A stretch of 64,000 bases of DNA from Oscillospiraceae bacterium (GCA_017542425.1 JAFXXH010000073.1:1-64000); one strand, 5' to 3'; positions 51,981 through 61,301 are shown, counted from the stretch's first letter. The notes: generated by a model not told the origin, from the sequence alone. Numbers and translations: made by a program.

Positions 51981-53096
51981 ATGAAATTCCTGTTCACCTG
52001 CGGCGGAACCGCGGGACACATCAACCCGGCCCTGGGACTGGCCGGACGGCTGCGGGAACTGATGCCGGACGCGGAGTTCCTGTTCATCGGCGCAAAAGGC
52101 CAGATGGAGGCGGAACTGGTCCCAAGAGAGGGCTTTCCCATGGAGACCGTGGAGATCAGCAACCTGAGCCGAAGCCTGAGCCTGGCCGGTCTGAAGCACA
52201 ACGCCCGCACGGCGCGCCTGCTGCTGAAAAGCCGGGGCGAGGCGCGGGCCATACTGAAGCGCTTTCAGCCCGACGTGGCGGTGGGCACCGGGGGCTACGT
52301 CTGCTATCCTGCCCTGCGCCAGGCCCACGCCCTGGGCATTCCCACCCTGGTCCACGAGGCCAACGCCGTGCCCGGCCTGACCACAAAGATGCTGAGCCGG
52401 AGCGTGGACCGGGTGCTGCTGGGCTTTGAACAGGCCGCGCAGAACTATCCCAAAGGGGCAAAGACTGTGTTCACCGGCACCCCCGTGCGCCGGGACTTTG
52501 CCAGACTGGACCGGGCTGCGGCCCGGCGCGCCCTGGGCCTGGACCCGGCGCGGCCCCTGGTGGTCAGCGTCTGGGGCAGCCTGGGCAGCGACCACATCAA
52601 CGGCCTGATGCCGGACTTTGTCAGGCTTGCGGCTCAGCGCCGCAGCTTTGACCTGATTCACTCCGCCGGGCAGCGGGGCTTCCCCAGGCTCAGCGCGGCG
52701 GTGGGCGACCTGGAGGCCCTGCGGCGCGAGGGCATTGACCTCCGGGCGTATATCTATGATATGCCGGTGGTCATGGCTGCTGCCGACCTGGTGCTCTGCC
52801 GCAGCGGGGCCTCCACCCTGGCGGAGCTGGCGGTGCTGGGCAAACCGGCGCTGCTGGTGCCCTCTCCCAACGTGACGGCCCACCAGCAGGAGCGCAACGC
52901 CGCCCTGATGGAGCGCCTGGGCGCGGCCAGGGTGCTGCTGGAGGGCAGCTTCGACGCAGCCGGGCTTTACGACGCGGCGGAAGCCCTGGTCCGGGACCGG
53001 TCGGCTCTGGAGGCCATGAGCCGTGCCATGCGGGAAAGCGGCAACGCCGACGCCACGGAGCGCATCTGCGATCTCATCCTCAGTTTTGTGACATGA
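51981..53096 (+). CDS. murG: UDP-GlcNAc-lipid I glucosaminyltransferase MurG
   Basis: A 371-residue GT28 enzyme on the inner membrane face; makes lipid II from lipid I. Signatures: FTCGGTAGHINPALGLAGRL (N-terminal G-loop 1), VGTGGYVCYPALRQAH, HEANAVPGLTTKMLSR, and the donor-site region DLVLCRSGASTLAELAVLGKPALLVPSPNVTAHQQERNA. Gap of 13 nt to ftsW with GGGGAGG upstream. It precedes murA, another clostridial feature of this cluster. Confidence 0.96.
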   Translation: MKFLFTCGGTAGHINPALGLAGRLRELMPDAEFLFIGAKGQMEAELVPREGFPMETVEISNLSRSLSLAGLKHNARTARLLLKSRGEARAILKRFQPDVAVGTGGYVCYPALRQAHALGIPTLVHEANAVPGLTTKMLSRSVDRVLLGFEQAAQNYPKGAKTVFTGTPVRRDFARLDRAAARRALGLDPARPLVVSVWGSLGSDHINGLMPDFVRLAAQRRSFDLIHSAGQRGFPRLSAAVGDLEALRREGIDLRAYIYDMPVVMAAADLVLCRSGASTLAELAVLGKPALLVPSPNVTAHQQERNAALMERLGAARVLLEGSFDAAGLYDAAEALVRDRSALEAMSRAMRESGNADATERICDLILSFVT

Positions 53097-53226
53097 TCCG
53101 CCGCCGACCCCGGGCGCGGCGGGGACAGCGATACGCCAGAAAAGCCCCCGGCGCAGCGCGTTCCGATTGTCACCGTCTCCCGATGATGCATAGGATGGCA
53201 TGAATTTGACAACGGAGGGGTTCGTT

Positions 53227-54483
53227 ATGCCGGTTTGGAAGGTCTGCGGAGGAAAACGACTGGAGGGCGCCCTGGACGTGCAGGGCTCCAAGAATGCCGT
53301 GCTGCCCATTTTGGCGGCCAGCCTGCTCTCCGGCGGCGTGACGCGGCTGTCCAACTGCCCGGAGCTGCTGGATGTCAGGGCCTCGGCGGATATTTTGCGC
53401 CACCTGGGCTGCGGCGTGATGCAAAATGGCGGGGAAATCCTGGTAGACTCCTCCCGCATGACGGAAAACCACATCCCCCACGCCCTGATGGAGCGGATGC
53501 GCTCCTCGGTGATGTACCTGGGCGCGATCCTGGCCCGCTGCGGCGAAGTGCGCCTGAGTGCGCCGGGGGGCTGCGAGCTGGGTGCGCGCCCCATCGACCT
53601 CCACCTGAAAGCCCTGGAGGAGATGGGCGCGGAAGTGCGCCAGTCCGGGGGCGAGGTGGTCTGCCGGGCCGCCCGGCTCCACGGGGCCCACATCAACCTG
53701 GCCTTCCCCAGCGTCGGCGCGACGGAGAACGTCATGCTGGCCGCCTGTGCGGCGGAGGGGGAGACCGTGCTGACCAACGCGGCCCGGGAGCCGGAGATCG
53801 TGGACCTGGCGGGCTACCTGAACGCCGCCGGGGCCCAGGTCAGCGGCGCGGGCAGTGCGGAAGTGCGCATCGCCGGACAGATGCCGGGGAACGCCTTTAC
53901 CGAATACCGGGTCATGGCCGACCGCATCGCGGCCTGTACCTTCCTCTGCGCGGCGGCCTGCGCCGGGGGCGAACTGCGCCTGGGCGGCGTAGTCCCGGCC
54001 CACTTCGCCACGGTGACGGAGGCGTTGCGGGAGCTGGGCTGCGCGCTGCTGACCGGGGAGGACAGCGTGCTGATCCGGGCGGACCGGCCCCTCCACGCGG
54101 GCAAACCCGTGGTCACGCGGCCCTATCCCGGCTTCCCCACGGACGCCCAGGCGCTGCTGATGAGCGCCTGTCTGAAAGCCCGGGGCACCAGCGTCTTCGT
54201 GGAGAACATCTTTGAAAACCGCTACCGCCATGTCCCGGAGCTGCGCCGCCTGGGCGCGCAGATCCAGGTGGAGGGCCGGGTGGCCATGGTCACCGGCGTG
54301 GGCAGCCTGAGCGCCGCCCCGGTGACGGCCACGGATCTGCGGGGCGGCGCGGCCCTGATCCTGGCGGCCCTGGGCGCGGAGGGGGAGACCCACATCGCCG
54401 ACAGCGGCCACATCATGCGCGGCTATGCCGACCTGGACGCGGCCATGCGGAGCCTGGGCGCGGACATTTCCGTAGCGGATTAA
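53227..54483 (+). CDS. murA: UDP-N-acetylglucosamine 1-carboxyvinyltransferase MurA
   Basis: A 418-residue enolpyruvyl transferase for the first committed step of peptidoglycan synthesis. The N-terminal QGSKNAVLPILAASLL and the active-site Cys116 in GGCELGARPIDLHL (Cys115 in E. coli, the fosfomycin target) are intact, as are RVMADRIAACTFLCAAA and the C-terminal DLRGGAALILAALGAEGETHI. The ATG at 53227 follows GGAGGGG by 6 nt. A second murA copy elsewhere is usual in Bacillota. Confidence 0.96.
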   Translation: MPVWKVCGGKRLEGALDVQGSKNAVLPILAASLLSGGVTRLSNCPELLDVRASADILRHLGCGVMQNGGEILVDSSRMTENHIPHALMERMRSSVMYLGAILARCGEVRLSAPGGCELGARPIDLHLKALEEMGAEVRQSGGEVVCRAARLHGAHINLAFPSVGATENVMLAACAAEGETVLTNAAREPEIVDLAGYLNAAGAQVSGAGSAEVRIAGQMPGNAFTEYRVMADRIAACTFLCAAACAGGELRLGGVVPAHFATVTEALRELGCALLTGEDSVLIRADRPLHAGKPVVTRPYPGFPTDAQALLMSACLKARGTSVFVENIFENRYRHVPELRRLGAQIQVEGRVAMVTGVGSLSAAPVTATDLRGGAALILAALGAEGETHIADSGHIMRGYADLDAAMRSLGADISVAD

Positions 54484-54508
54484 ACGAGTACAAAGGAGGC
54501 GCTGCACC

Positions 54509-55249
54509 ATGGCGCAGGCCAGACGCAGGAAAAAGCGCAGCGCGCTGTTTGCCCCGATCGCCTTTGCGCTGATCGTGATCGCGCTGTTTTTCGGCATCTC
54601 GGTGTTCTTCCGGGTGAACAACATCGAGGTGCAGGGCAACAGCTTCTATTCCGACGAGGAGATCGTCGCCGCCAGCGGCATCGAGCGGGGCGACAACCTG
54701 TTCTTCATCAACCGCTTTGCGGTCATCTCCCGCATCTACGCCCGGCTTCCCTATGTGGAGCGGGCCACCATCCGCCGCAGTCTGCCCAACCGCCTGGTGA
54801 TCGAAGTGGCGGAGAGCAGCGCCCTGGCCTATGTGGTGTCCGAGGACGACATCTGGGCCATCGACCGCAACTGCAAGCTCCTGACCCGGGTGGGCGAGAA
54901 CGAGCTGAGCGGCCTGATCCGGGTGGTGGGCCTGACCGCGCTGCTGCCGGAGCAGGGGGAGCTGGTCTCCGCCGGGGAGGCGGAGTCGCCGAAGGTGAAC
55001 TACCTCAGCGCCATCCTGCGCCAGATCTCCGACCTGGGGCTGCGGGAGAACGTGAGCTGGATCGACCTGAGCAACGTCTCCAACCCCAGCTTTGATTACC
55101 TGGGCCGCTTCACCGTCAAGCTGGGCACCGGGGAAAACGTGGAGTACAAATTCCAGTGCCTGCTCAGCGCCGTGGAGGCGCTGGAGCCGGGGGATCGGGG
55201 CACCCTGGACCTGAGCATCGACCGCCAGGCCCATCTGACCTATGACTGA
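54509..55249 (+). CDS. ftsQ: Cell division protein FtsQ/DivIB
   Basis: A 246-residue bitopic division protein. A short basic cytoplasmic tail (QARRRKKR) is followed by one membrane segment (about 13-32), then a POTRA domain (VNNIEVQGNSFYSDEEIVAASGIERGDNLFFINRFAVISRIYARLPYVERATIRRSLPNRLVIEV) and the beta domain. It connects FtsL/DivIC with the septal synthases outside the membrane. AAAGGAGG precedes the ATG. ftsA, which usually lies before ftsZ, is absent. Confidence 0.93.
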   Translation: MAQARRRKKRSALFAPIAFALIVIALFFGISVFFRVNNIEVQGNSFYSDEEIVAASGIERGDNLFFINRFAVISRIYARLPYVERATIRRSLPNRLVIEVAESSALAYVVSEDDIWAIDRNCKLLTRVGENELSGLIRVVGLTALLPEQGELVSAGEAESPKVNYLSAILRQISDLGLRENVSWIDLSNVSNPSFDYLGRFTVKLGTGENVEYKFQCLLSAVEALEPGDRGTLDLSIDRQAHLTYD

Positions 55250-55294
55250 GCGCGCCGAAGCGGGAAAATGTTTGCGAAAATGTGTATAAAGGTA

Positions 55295-55323
55295 TTGACC
55301 TGGTGAGAGAATCGTATTAAAAT
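55295..55323 (+). promoter_or_regulatory. ftsZ promoter
   Basis: TTGACC (55295-55300) and TAAAAT (55318-55323) are 17 bp apart in an AT-rich 130-bp leader, giving ftsZ its own transcript beside read-through from the dcw operon. Confidence 0.75.
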
Positions 55324-55389
55324 AAACTGAATTATCACATAAAACAGCCTTTTCGAAACTGTTGATAAAAAGATTTGGAGGAAACAGAT

Positions 55390-56523
55390 ATGGCAGCATT
55401 CGTACCTGAAACCGGGCCGGATAATGTAGTTACCATCAAAGTCGTCGGCGTGGGCGGCGCCGGAAATAACGTGGTGAACCGGATGGTCGCCTCCGGTACG
55501 AAGGGCGTGGAATTCATCGCCGTCAATACCGACAAGCAGGCGCTGGCCGTCTCCAACGCGGATGTCACCGTGCAGATCGGCGAGAAGCTCACCCACGGTC
55601 AGGGCGCGGGCAGCGACCCGGAGGTGGGCAAGCGCAGCGCGGAGGAGAGCCGCAACAACATCTCCAAGTGCATCGAGGACAGCGACATGGTCTTCATCAC
55701 CGCCGGCATGGGCGGCGGCACGGGCACCGGCGCGGCCCCCACCGTGGCGGAGACCGCCAAGGAGGCCGGAATCCTCACCGTCGGCGTGGTCACCAAGCCC
55801 TTCTCCTGGGAGGGCAGACGGAGAATGACCCGTGCCGAGCAGGGCATTGAGACCCTGCTGAGCCATGTGGACAGCCTCATCATCATCCCCAACGACCGGC
55901 TGAAATACGCCACCGACCAGAAGGTCACCCTGGCCAACGCCTTTGAGATTGCGGACGACGTGCTGCGTCAGGCGGTGGTCAGCATCTCCGACCTCATCAA
56001 AAACACCGGCTTCATCAACCTGGACTTTGCCGACGTGACCACCATCATGAAGGACGCGGGTTACGCCCACATGGGCGTGGGCACCGCCGTGGGCAAGAAC
56101 AAGGCCGAGGAAGCCGCCCGGGCCGCCATCGAAAGCCCCCTGCTGGAGACCAGCATCAACGGGGCCCACGGCGTGCTCATCAACATCACCGGCTCCCAGG
56201 ACATGGGCCTGGAAGAGGTGGAGATCGCCGCCAGCCTGGTGCAGGAGGCCGCCCACCCCGACGCCAACATCATCTTCGGCGCCACCTTCGACGAGAGCTT
56301 TGAAGACCAGATCCGCGTGACGGTCATCGCCACCGGCTTTGAGGAAAACGCCAAGACCCGTGGCACCGAGGCCAGACAGGAGCAGCTGTTCAGCAGCGCC
56401 GCAGAGAAGGCCGCCCAGGCCGCCCCCCAGCCCGCCGCCCAGAAGCCCGCTCCCGCCGCCGCCGGCACCCCCTCGGACGACGACCCCTTTGACAGCATCT
56501 TCAAGATTTTCAACAGCAAGTGA
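55390..56523 (+). CDS. ftsZ: Cell division protein FtsZ
   Basis: The 377-residue tubulin-like GTPase that forms the Z ring. GTP-binding signature [12 protein letters not shown], conserved N-terminal [15 protein letters not shown], and T7 loop [22 protein letters not shown] are intact. A disordered Ala/Pro-rich linker is followed by the C-terminal conserved peptide [12 protein letters not shown], which binds membrane anchors. With ftsA missing here, SepF or an FtsA elsewhere must tether the ring. Start: ATG at 55390, 8 nt after GGAGG. Confidence 0.98.
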   Translation: MAAFVPETGPDNVVTIKVVGVGGAGNNVVNRMVASGTKGVEFIAVNTDKQALAVSNADVTVQIGEKLTHGQGAGSDPEVGKRSAEESRNNISKCIEDSDMVFITAGMGGGTGTGAAPTVAETAKEAGILTVGVVTKPFSWEGRRRMTRAEQGIETLLSHVDSLIIIPNDRLKYATDQKVTLANAFEIADDVLRQAVVSISDLIKNTGFINLDFADVTTIMKDAGYAHMGVGTAVGKNKAEEAARAAIESPLLETSINGAHGVLINITGSQDMGLEEVEIAASLVQEAAHPDANIIFGATFDESFEDQIRVTVIATGFEENAKTRGTEARQEQLFSSAAEKAAQAAPQPAAQKPAPAAAGTPSDDDPFDSIFKIFNSK

Positions 56524-56543
56524 GTCCAGGGCACGCCCGGAAG

Positions 56544-56580
56544 CCAAAGCCCCCGCCGCAGCATACGGCGGGGGCTTTGG
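56544..56580 (+). terminator. Intrinsic terminator after ftsZ
   Basis: A 15-bp perfect stem (arms 56544-56558 and 56566-56580) rich in G+C with CTTTGG at its end; the T run is short. Confidence 0.8.
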
Positions 56581-56589
56581 GGGTCTTGG

Positions 56590-56656
56590 GAGTGAAAACT
56601 GAAGATTGAAGAGTGATAATTGAAGAATGATAAGTGAAGAGGGAAGAATGAAGCGT
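56590..56656 (+). repeat. AT-rich GAAGAATGA-type degenerate repeat
   Basis: A purine-rich run of GAAAACTGAAGATTGAAGAG, TGATAATTGAAG and similar units. On the other strand the same motif (CAGTTTTCAGTATTCATTCTTC) recurs at 61480-61560 and 62680-62720, again in gaps between genes. Confidence 0.65.
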
Positions 56657-56685
56657 GAAAAGATTTTTCTGTCCGGGAGGTGGCC

Positions 56686-57543
56686 ATGAACCAAAAGCGT
56701 TTGCGAAGCCTGTATGACGCCCTGCGGCGGCTGCTGCGGGACAACCACTTTCCCCGGGCGGCGGCGGGCCTGTCCTATTTTCTGATGATGACCCTGTTCC
56801 CGCTGCTGATCTGTCTGTATCAGATGCTGGGCGGGCTCTTTCCCGCCCCGGCGGAGATCCGGGAGTTCTTCTCCGGCATCCTCCCGCCGGAGACGGTGGA
56901 GACGGTGCTGGACTTTCTCCGCTATGTGGCCGAGCACCACAGCAGCGCCATGTTTGTCCTGGCGCTGACCGTGGTGGTGACCGCCGCCGCCAGCGCCTAC
57001 CGCATCATCGACGACGTGATCGACGAGCTGCGCCGGGTGCGCCGTCGGCGGCGGCTGGCGGACTATCTGGCCAGCTTTCTGATGAGTCTGCTCTTCCTGG
57101 CCTCCGTCTACGCCGCCGCCATGCTGGTGCTGACGGGCCGCTGGTTCCTGAACCTGCTGGATCGCTCCATCATGTTCATGAACATCTCCGACGTCTGGCG
57201 CTATCTGCGCTATCCGCTGCTGCTGGGGCTGATTTTCGGCCTGTTCTGCGGGGTCTACCGCATGACCGCCCCCCGGGGCGCGGCGGGGCTGCGCATCGTT
57301 CCGGGGGCGGCGGCGGGGGCGCTGTCGTTGCTGCTGGTGAGCATGGTCTTCTCCCACTTCCTGAGCGAGAGCGTGAAATACCCCCTGCTCTACGGTTCCA
57401 TCGCCAGCGTCATCCTGATGATGCTCTGGCTCTACCTCTGCGGCATTGTGCTGTTTCTGGGCGCGGCGGTGAACGTAGCATTGGAGCGCACGGCCTATCG
57501 CAAGCGCCGGGTGAAACGGATTGCCGAAGTGAAAGAAGCCTGA
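56686..57543 (+). CDS. YihY/BrkB family inner membrane protein
   Basis: A 285-residue protein with about six membrane segments. Family sequences include the N-terminal FPRAAAGLSYFLMMTLFPLLICLY, the region IIDDVIDELRRVRRRRRLADYL and the C-terminal YGSIASVILMMLWLYLCGIVLFLGAAVNVALE. The family was once called RNase BN in error; its real function is unknown, with transport suggested. The ATG at 56686 is preceded by GGGAGGTGG; a GTG at 56680 would overlap that site. Confidence 0.9.
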   Translation: MNQKRLRSLYDALRRLLRDNHFPRAAAGLSYFLMMTLFPLLICLYQMLGGLFPAPAEIREFFSGILPPETVETVLDFLRYVAEHHSSAMFVLALTVVVTAAASAYRIIDDVIDELRRVRRRRRLADYLASFLMSLLFLASVYAAAMLVLTGRWFLNLLDRSIMFMNISDVWRYLRYPLLLGLIFGLFCGVYRMTAPRGAAGLRIVPGAAAGALSLLLVSMVFSHFLSESVKYPLLYGSIASVILMMLWLYLCGIVLFLGAAVNVALERTAYRKRRVKRIAEVKEA

Positions 57544-57549
57544 ATCGGT

Positions 57550-58623
57550 TCAGCCGAGCACGCTCCGGGCGATTTCCCGCTCGGCCAGGGCGTCGGCCCC
57601 GGCGAAGTCCACATGGCCCCGGTAGACGGCTTCCAGCTCGTCGTGCAGGGCCTTGGCCCGGGCCAGGGTGTCCACGGCGGCGGCCAGCACTTCCGCGCTC
57701 TCCCGCTTGCGTTGCCGCAGCAGGGGACGCAGGCCGTGGGAAACCTCTGCCCGGACCAGACCGTCCAGCCGCAGGTGGCGGCCCTCCGGCACAGCGCCCC
57801 CCAGCACCGGATCTACGGCCAGCACCGCCATATCCGCCTCCGGCAGCAGCAGGGCTTCCAGCCGCTCCGGCTCCAGCGGGTCCGGGCACAGCACAGCGTC
57901 GTAGCCCCTGGCCAGCGCCGCCCGGGAAAGGGTCTCCAGATAGACCTGCCCCAGCCCCAGCGCGTTTTCCAGCAGCAGCCGCCTGGGATAGCGCTCCAGC
58001 GTTTCGACCTGGCGCAGACAGCCCTGACAGCTGACGGCGGTGAGGAAGCGCCGCCGCGCCGTGCCCGGCTTGCCCAGGGGCGGCAGCAGCCGCCGGGCCA
58101 GCCCACCGGCACGCCGGGCCGCCCGCGCCGCGGCCCCGTTGTCCCCCAGCCCCGGCAGATTGCGGGGCAGCAGGCCCACAGCCGCCGCCAGCTGGCGGTA
58201 GGCCAGGGCGTACTGGGCCTGATAGCGGCGGGTGATGTCCGCGATCTCCGCCAGAGCGGGCCGCAGCGCCGCACTGTCCAGAAAGCGGCTCATGTCCAGA
58301 TAGTCCGCCGCCGCGCCGGGATAGACCGCCTCGATGACGTGGGGCGCGGTGCCGTCCACATAGCCCACGCGCCGCGTGGGCAGCCACACGGCGTCCAGGG
58401 AGTCCGGGTCGCCGGAGCAGTGGACGTACTCCACCGGCAGCCCCGCCGCCTCCGCCGCCGCTCCCACCCGCCGCATCAGGGTGCTCTTCCCGCAGCCGGG
58501 CCCGCCCTTGATGACGTGGAGGAAGTCGCCCGCCAGGGGGTCCGTGAAGCCGTCATAGAGAGAAAAAAAGCCGCCCCCGGTGTTGGCTCCGAGAAAATAG
58601 CGGCTGACAGTGCCCTGTTCCAT
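57550..58623 (-). CDS. P-loop ATPase/nucleotide kinase-like protein (PRK06851 type)
   Basis: A 357-residue soluble protein. Walker A is GGPGCGKSTLM at about residues 39-49 in the context FFSLYDGFTDPLAGDFLHVIKGGPG, the start region of the PRK06851 family, whose members often carry two P-loop-like halves; the second half here has no clear Walker A. The conserved VEYVHCSGDPDSLDAVWLP and PHVIEAVYPGAA are typical. Start: ATG at 58623, about 8 nt after AAGGAAGG. It is convergent with yihY. Function unknown. Confidence 0.82.
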   Translation of the reverse strand: MEQGTVSRYFLGANTGGGFFSLYDGFTDPLAGDFLHVIKGGPGCGKSTLMRRVGAAAEAAGLPVEYVHCSGDPDSLDAVWLPTRRVGYVDGTAPHVIEAVYPGAAADYLDMSRFLDSAALRPALAEIADITRRYQAQYALAYRQLAAAVGLLPRNLPGLGDNGAAARAARRAGGLARRLLPPLGKPGTARRRFLTAVSCQGCLRQVETLERYPRRLLLENALGLGQVYLETLSRAALARGYDAVLCPDPLEPERLEALLLPEADMAVLAVDPVLGGAVPEGRHLRLDGLVRAEVSHGLRPLLRQRKRESAEVLAAAVDTLARAKALHDELEAVYRGHVDFAGADALAEREIARSVLG

Positions 58624-58689
58624 GCCTGCATCCTTCCTTTTCTGATTGATGTTTTCCTTCCAATCTATGCTGAAAGGCGAAACAATGAC

Positions 58690-58734
58690 AAAAAGGCTGT
58701 CCGCTCCGACGCATTTGCCTTGGAGCGGACAGCC
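58690..58734 (-). terminator. Terminator of the ffs-dnaX-ebfC region
   Basis: A 13-bp perfect stem (arms 58695-58707 and 58722-58734). On the minus strand TTTTTGTC follows. It lies downstream of ebfC and the repeat at 58755. Confidence 0.88.
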
Positions 58735-58754
58735 ATAACGATAGCAGATGTTTT

Positions 58755-58828
58755 GTAGGGGACGGCGTCCTCGACGTCCCCGCAGCAATGCCGCGTTTTC
58801 GTTCAAGTCCGGCGAATCCGCAGCTGCC
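58755..58828 (+). repeat. Dispersed palindromic repeat copy
   Basis: GTAGGG start, GGGGACGGCGTCC/GACGTCCCC palindrome, then GCAGCAATGCCGCGTTTTCG and TCCGGCGAATCCGCAGCTGCC. It is the closest single-copy relative of the tandem units at 11698. Confidence 0.85.
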
Positions 58829-58839
58829 AAATTGAGAAC

Positions 58840-59175
58840 TCAGAACCCGAATCCCAGGCCCCCGGTCAGCTTGCCCATGCTCTGATTGGCGCTGTCCTCG
58901 GCCTTGCGCATGGCCTCGTTCACCGCCGCAATGATCAGGTCCTGCAGCATCTCCACGTCGTCCGGGTCCACGGCTTCCGGCTGGATGGAAAGGCCGATCA
59001 GTTCCCGCTTGCCGCTGACCGTGGCGCTGACCACGCCGCCTCCGGCGGCGGCGCTGTACTGGGCCTGCTCCAGCTCCTCCTGCACCTTCAGCATCTCCTG
59101 CTGGAGCTTCTGCGCCTGCTTGATCATCTGCATCTGGTTCATGCCGCCCATGCCGCGGAAATTGCTCTTGCCCAT
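58840..59175 (-). CDS. ebfC: Nucleoid-associated protein EbfC/YbaB
   Basis: A 111-residue DNA-binding dimer. The coiled-coil N-terminus (NQMQMIKQAQKLQQEMLKVQEELEQ) and the core GGGVVSATVSGKRELIGLSIQPEAVDPDDVEMLQDLIIAAVNEAMRKAEDSANQSM are typical. It lies 25 nt after dnaX in the usual order; recR, the normal third gene, is absent. Confidence 0.95.
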   Translation of the reverse strand: MGKSNFRGMGGMNQMQMIKQAQKLQQEMLKVQEELEQAQYSAAAGGGVVSATVSGKRELIGLSIQPEAVDPDDVEMLQDLIIAAVNEAMRKAEDSANQSMGKLTGGLGFGF

Positions 59176-59200
59176 GTCGTCGTCCTCCTGAAAAGTAGAG

Positions 59201-60856
59201 TCATTGAAATTTTACAATCGGAAAGCGGCCCAGCTCCGCCAGCTTCCGGTCCCGTTCGCCCTCGGACACGGCGGAGGTCAGTTCCTCCTCCGCCACCTCC
59301 ACCCGGACGCTGCGCCCCAGCACTGCGGAAGCGTTCTTTGCCAGCAGCCCGGTCACATCCTGGCGGTCCAGCATATTCTTCGCAAAGGGGTTGTCCACGC
59401 TCAGGCGCAGGGTGTCCCCCACGAGCCGCCCCATGGCCTGACTGGGATCTTCCAAAATCAGGGAAATGCCCGCCGGAAGCTGCGCGGCGGTCTGCGCCCG
59501 GACCCGCTGCCAGAAGTCGCCCGGTTCGGGGGCGGTCTGCGCCGGGGCAGGGGAGGGGGGCGCTTTTTCCTCTGCCATCGGAGTGGCAGGGGGCGGAACG
59601 GGTTCCGCCTCCCGCAGCTCCGCTTGCAACGTCAGTTCCGGCGCGGCTTCCACAGGGATGCTTCGCGCTTCCGCGTCCGCTGCGAGGACCGGGACCTGTG
59701 CTGCTGCCGCCGGGACCCCCTGCCGCAGCTGCCGCTCCAGCGTCTCCACCCGGGCGCGCAGCATGGGCAGGGTATCGCTGAGGCCGGGTTCGCAGAGGGT
59801 GATGAGGCACAGCTCGCAGATCATCCGCGCCTGGCCCGCCCGCATCTCCGCCAGGGCCGCCTGGATGCAGCCGATGTGGGCGATCAGCTCCGCTTTGGAA
59901 AAGGCCGTGCGGAAGGAGTCCAGCAGCGCGTCGTCATAGTTGCCCGAGCGCAGCGCCCGTCCGCCTTTGGGGGCCACGGCGCACATCAGCAGATCCCGCA
60001 GCAGGCCGGAGAGCTCCCCCAGCAGCGTGGCCGGGTCCTTCCCGTCCTGCCAGAGCCGCCCGAAGCGGGCCACGGCCCCGGCGCTGTCGTGCCGGGCGAC
60101 GTGCTCCAGCAGCGCCGCGATCTCCCGGTTGCCCGCCAGACCCAGGGTGTTGTAGACCGTGTCGGTGTCGATGTCCCCGTGTCCGGCGCACTGGTCCAGC
60201 ATACTCAGGGCGTCCCGCATCCCGCCCTCGCTGAGTCCCGCCAGCAGCGCCGCCGCGTCGTCCGTCAGGTTCAGCCCCTCCTGCCCGGCCACATAGCGCA
60301 GCCGGTCCATGATGACCCCGGTGTCCAGCCGCTTGAAGGCGTGGCGCTGGCAGCGGGACAGGATGGTGGCCGGGACCTTTTGCAGTTCCGTGGTGGCCAG
60401 GATGAACATCAGATGCTCCGGCGGCTCCTCCAGGATCTTCAACAGGGCGTTGAAGGCGGGGGTGGAGAGCATATGCACCTCGTCGATGATGTAGACCCGC
60501 TTTTTCGCCATGGCGGGGGAGAACAGCGCTTCGTCCCGGAGCTGGCGCACGCTGTCCACGCCGTTGTTGCTGGCCGCGTCCAGCTCCACCACGTCCGTGA
60601 CGCTGCCGTCGTCGATGCCCCGGCAGAAGCGACAGGCGTTGCAGGGACTGCCGTTCACCGGCTGGACGCAGTTCACGGCCTTGGCCAGGATGCGGGCGCA
60701 GGTGGTCTTTCCCGTGCCCCGTGTGCCCACAAAGAGATAGGCGTGGCTCAGGTGCCCGGTGATGACCTGCTGCTTGAGGGTCTCCGTGATGTGGGTTTGT
60801 CCCACGACCTCGTCAAAGGTCCTGGAACGCCATTTTCGATAGAGCGCCTGATACAT
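59201..60856 (-). CDS. dnaX: DNA polymerase III subunits gamma/tau
   Basis: The 551-residue clamp-loader ATPase. Signatures: YQALYRKWRSRTFDEVVGQTHI, Walker A GTRGTGKT, the four-Cys zinc module between CVQPVNGSPCNACRFC, the Walker B/DExx box YIIDEVHML, sensor ATTELQKVPATILSRCQRHAFKRL. The C-terminal part has a Pro/Ala/Glu-rich linker and a small tau-like domain. The ATG at 60856 follows GGGAGGTGA; a longer reading to 60886 lacks a site. SRP RNA lies directly upstream. Confidence 0.96.
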   Translation of the reverse strand: MYQALYRKWRSRTFDEVVGQTHITETLKQQVITGHLSHAYLFVGTRGTGKTTCARILAKAVNCVQPVNGSPCNACRFCRGIDDGSVTDVVELDAASNNGVDSVRQLRDEALFSPAMAKKRVYIIDEVHMLSTPAFNALLKILEEPPEHLMFILATTELQKVPATILSRCQRHAFKRLDTGVIMDRLRYVAGQEGLNLTDDAAALLAGLSEGGMRDALSMLDQCAGHGDIDTDTVYNTLGLAGNREIAALLEHVARHDSAGAVARFGRLWQDGKDPATLLGELSGLLRDLLMCAVAPKGGRALRSGNYDDALLDSFRTAFSKAELIAHIGCIQAALAEMRAGQARMICELCLITLCEPGLSDTLPMLRARVETLERQLRQGVPAAAAQVPVLAADAEARSIPVEAAPELTLQAELREAEPVPPPATPMAEEKAPPSPAPAQTAPEPGDFWQRVRAQTAAQLPAGISLILEDPSQAMGRLVGDTLRLSVDNPFAKNMLDRQDVTGLLAKNASAVLGRSVRVEVAEEELTSAVSEGERDRKLAELGRFPIVKFQ

Positions 60857-60891
60857 GGCGTCACCTCCCGGCGCAAACGCGGACAAAGCTG

Positions 60892-60933
60892 AAAAAAGCG
60901 ACCCAGCCCCCCGCAGGGGCGGGGGGCTGGGTC
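60892..60933 (-). terminator. Intrinsic terminator of the SRP RNA gene
   Basis: A 13-bp perfect GC-rich stem (arms 60900-60912 and 60921-60933). On the minus strand it is followed by GCTTTTTTC. It lies about 12 bp past the end of the RNA and 35 bp before dnaX. Confidence 0.92.
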
Positions 60934-60944
60934 AAAATACGATC

Positions 60945-61236
60945 CTTGGCGAGACTGCACACCCATCTTTGAGAGAAATGATCCATCCGTTACAACGGCA
61001 GCCAACTCGGCTCCGGCACCCTCGCGGCACACGGAGTGACCCGCTTAGTGCTGCTCGGTTCCCCGCCTGACACGGTTCACGGGGCTCCGTTGCGCAAGAC
61101 CGAAACGTCAGCATCGCTTACCGAGGTCAGTCAACACACCATTTTCCCTGGGATGGGGATTCATCCCTGCTATAGCGGATTGCAGGCGACAGGGCACCGC
61201 TGGCTCCCCGACTAGTGCAGCCTTGCCAAAGACCGC
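60945..61236 (-). ncRNA. ffs: Signal recognition particle RNA, large (Bacillus/Clostridium) type
   Basis: Read on the minus strand it shows the Alu-domain core (GGGGAGCCAGCGGTGCCCTG then GCAATCCGCTATAGCAGGG), a long central helix, and the Ffh-binding helix 8 region (GTGTCAGGCGGGGAACCGAGCAGCACTAAG split by its loop). The two ends, 61216-61228 and 60948-60960, pair to form the closing stem (GGC..CTGCAC/GTGCAG..GCC). About 290 nt, as in Bacillus scRNA. Exact ends are estimated from the promoter and terminator. It works with Ffh/FtsY in membrane protein targeting. Confidence 0.93.
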
Positions 61237-61242
61237 TTGATT

Positions 61243-61271
61243 ATTCTACACCATGCTCCGGCTTTTAGCAA
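61243..61271 (-). promoter_or_regulatory. SRP RNA promoter
   Basis: On the minus strand TTGCTA (61266-61271) and TAGAAT (61243-61248) are 17 bp apart, placing the start near 61236. Confidence 0.75.
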
Positions 61272-61301
61272 GATTTTTTTTGCCGAAGCGTAAAATTTTT
61301 C

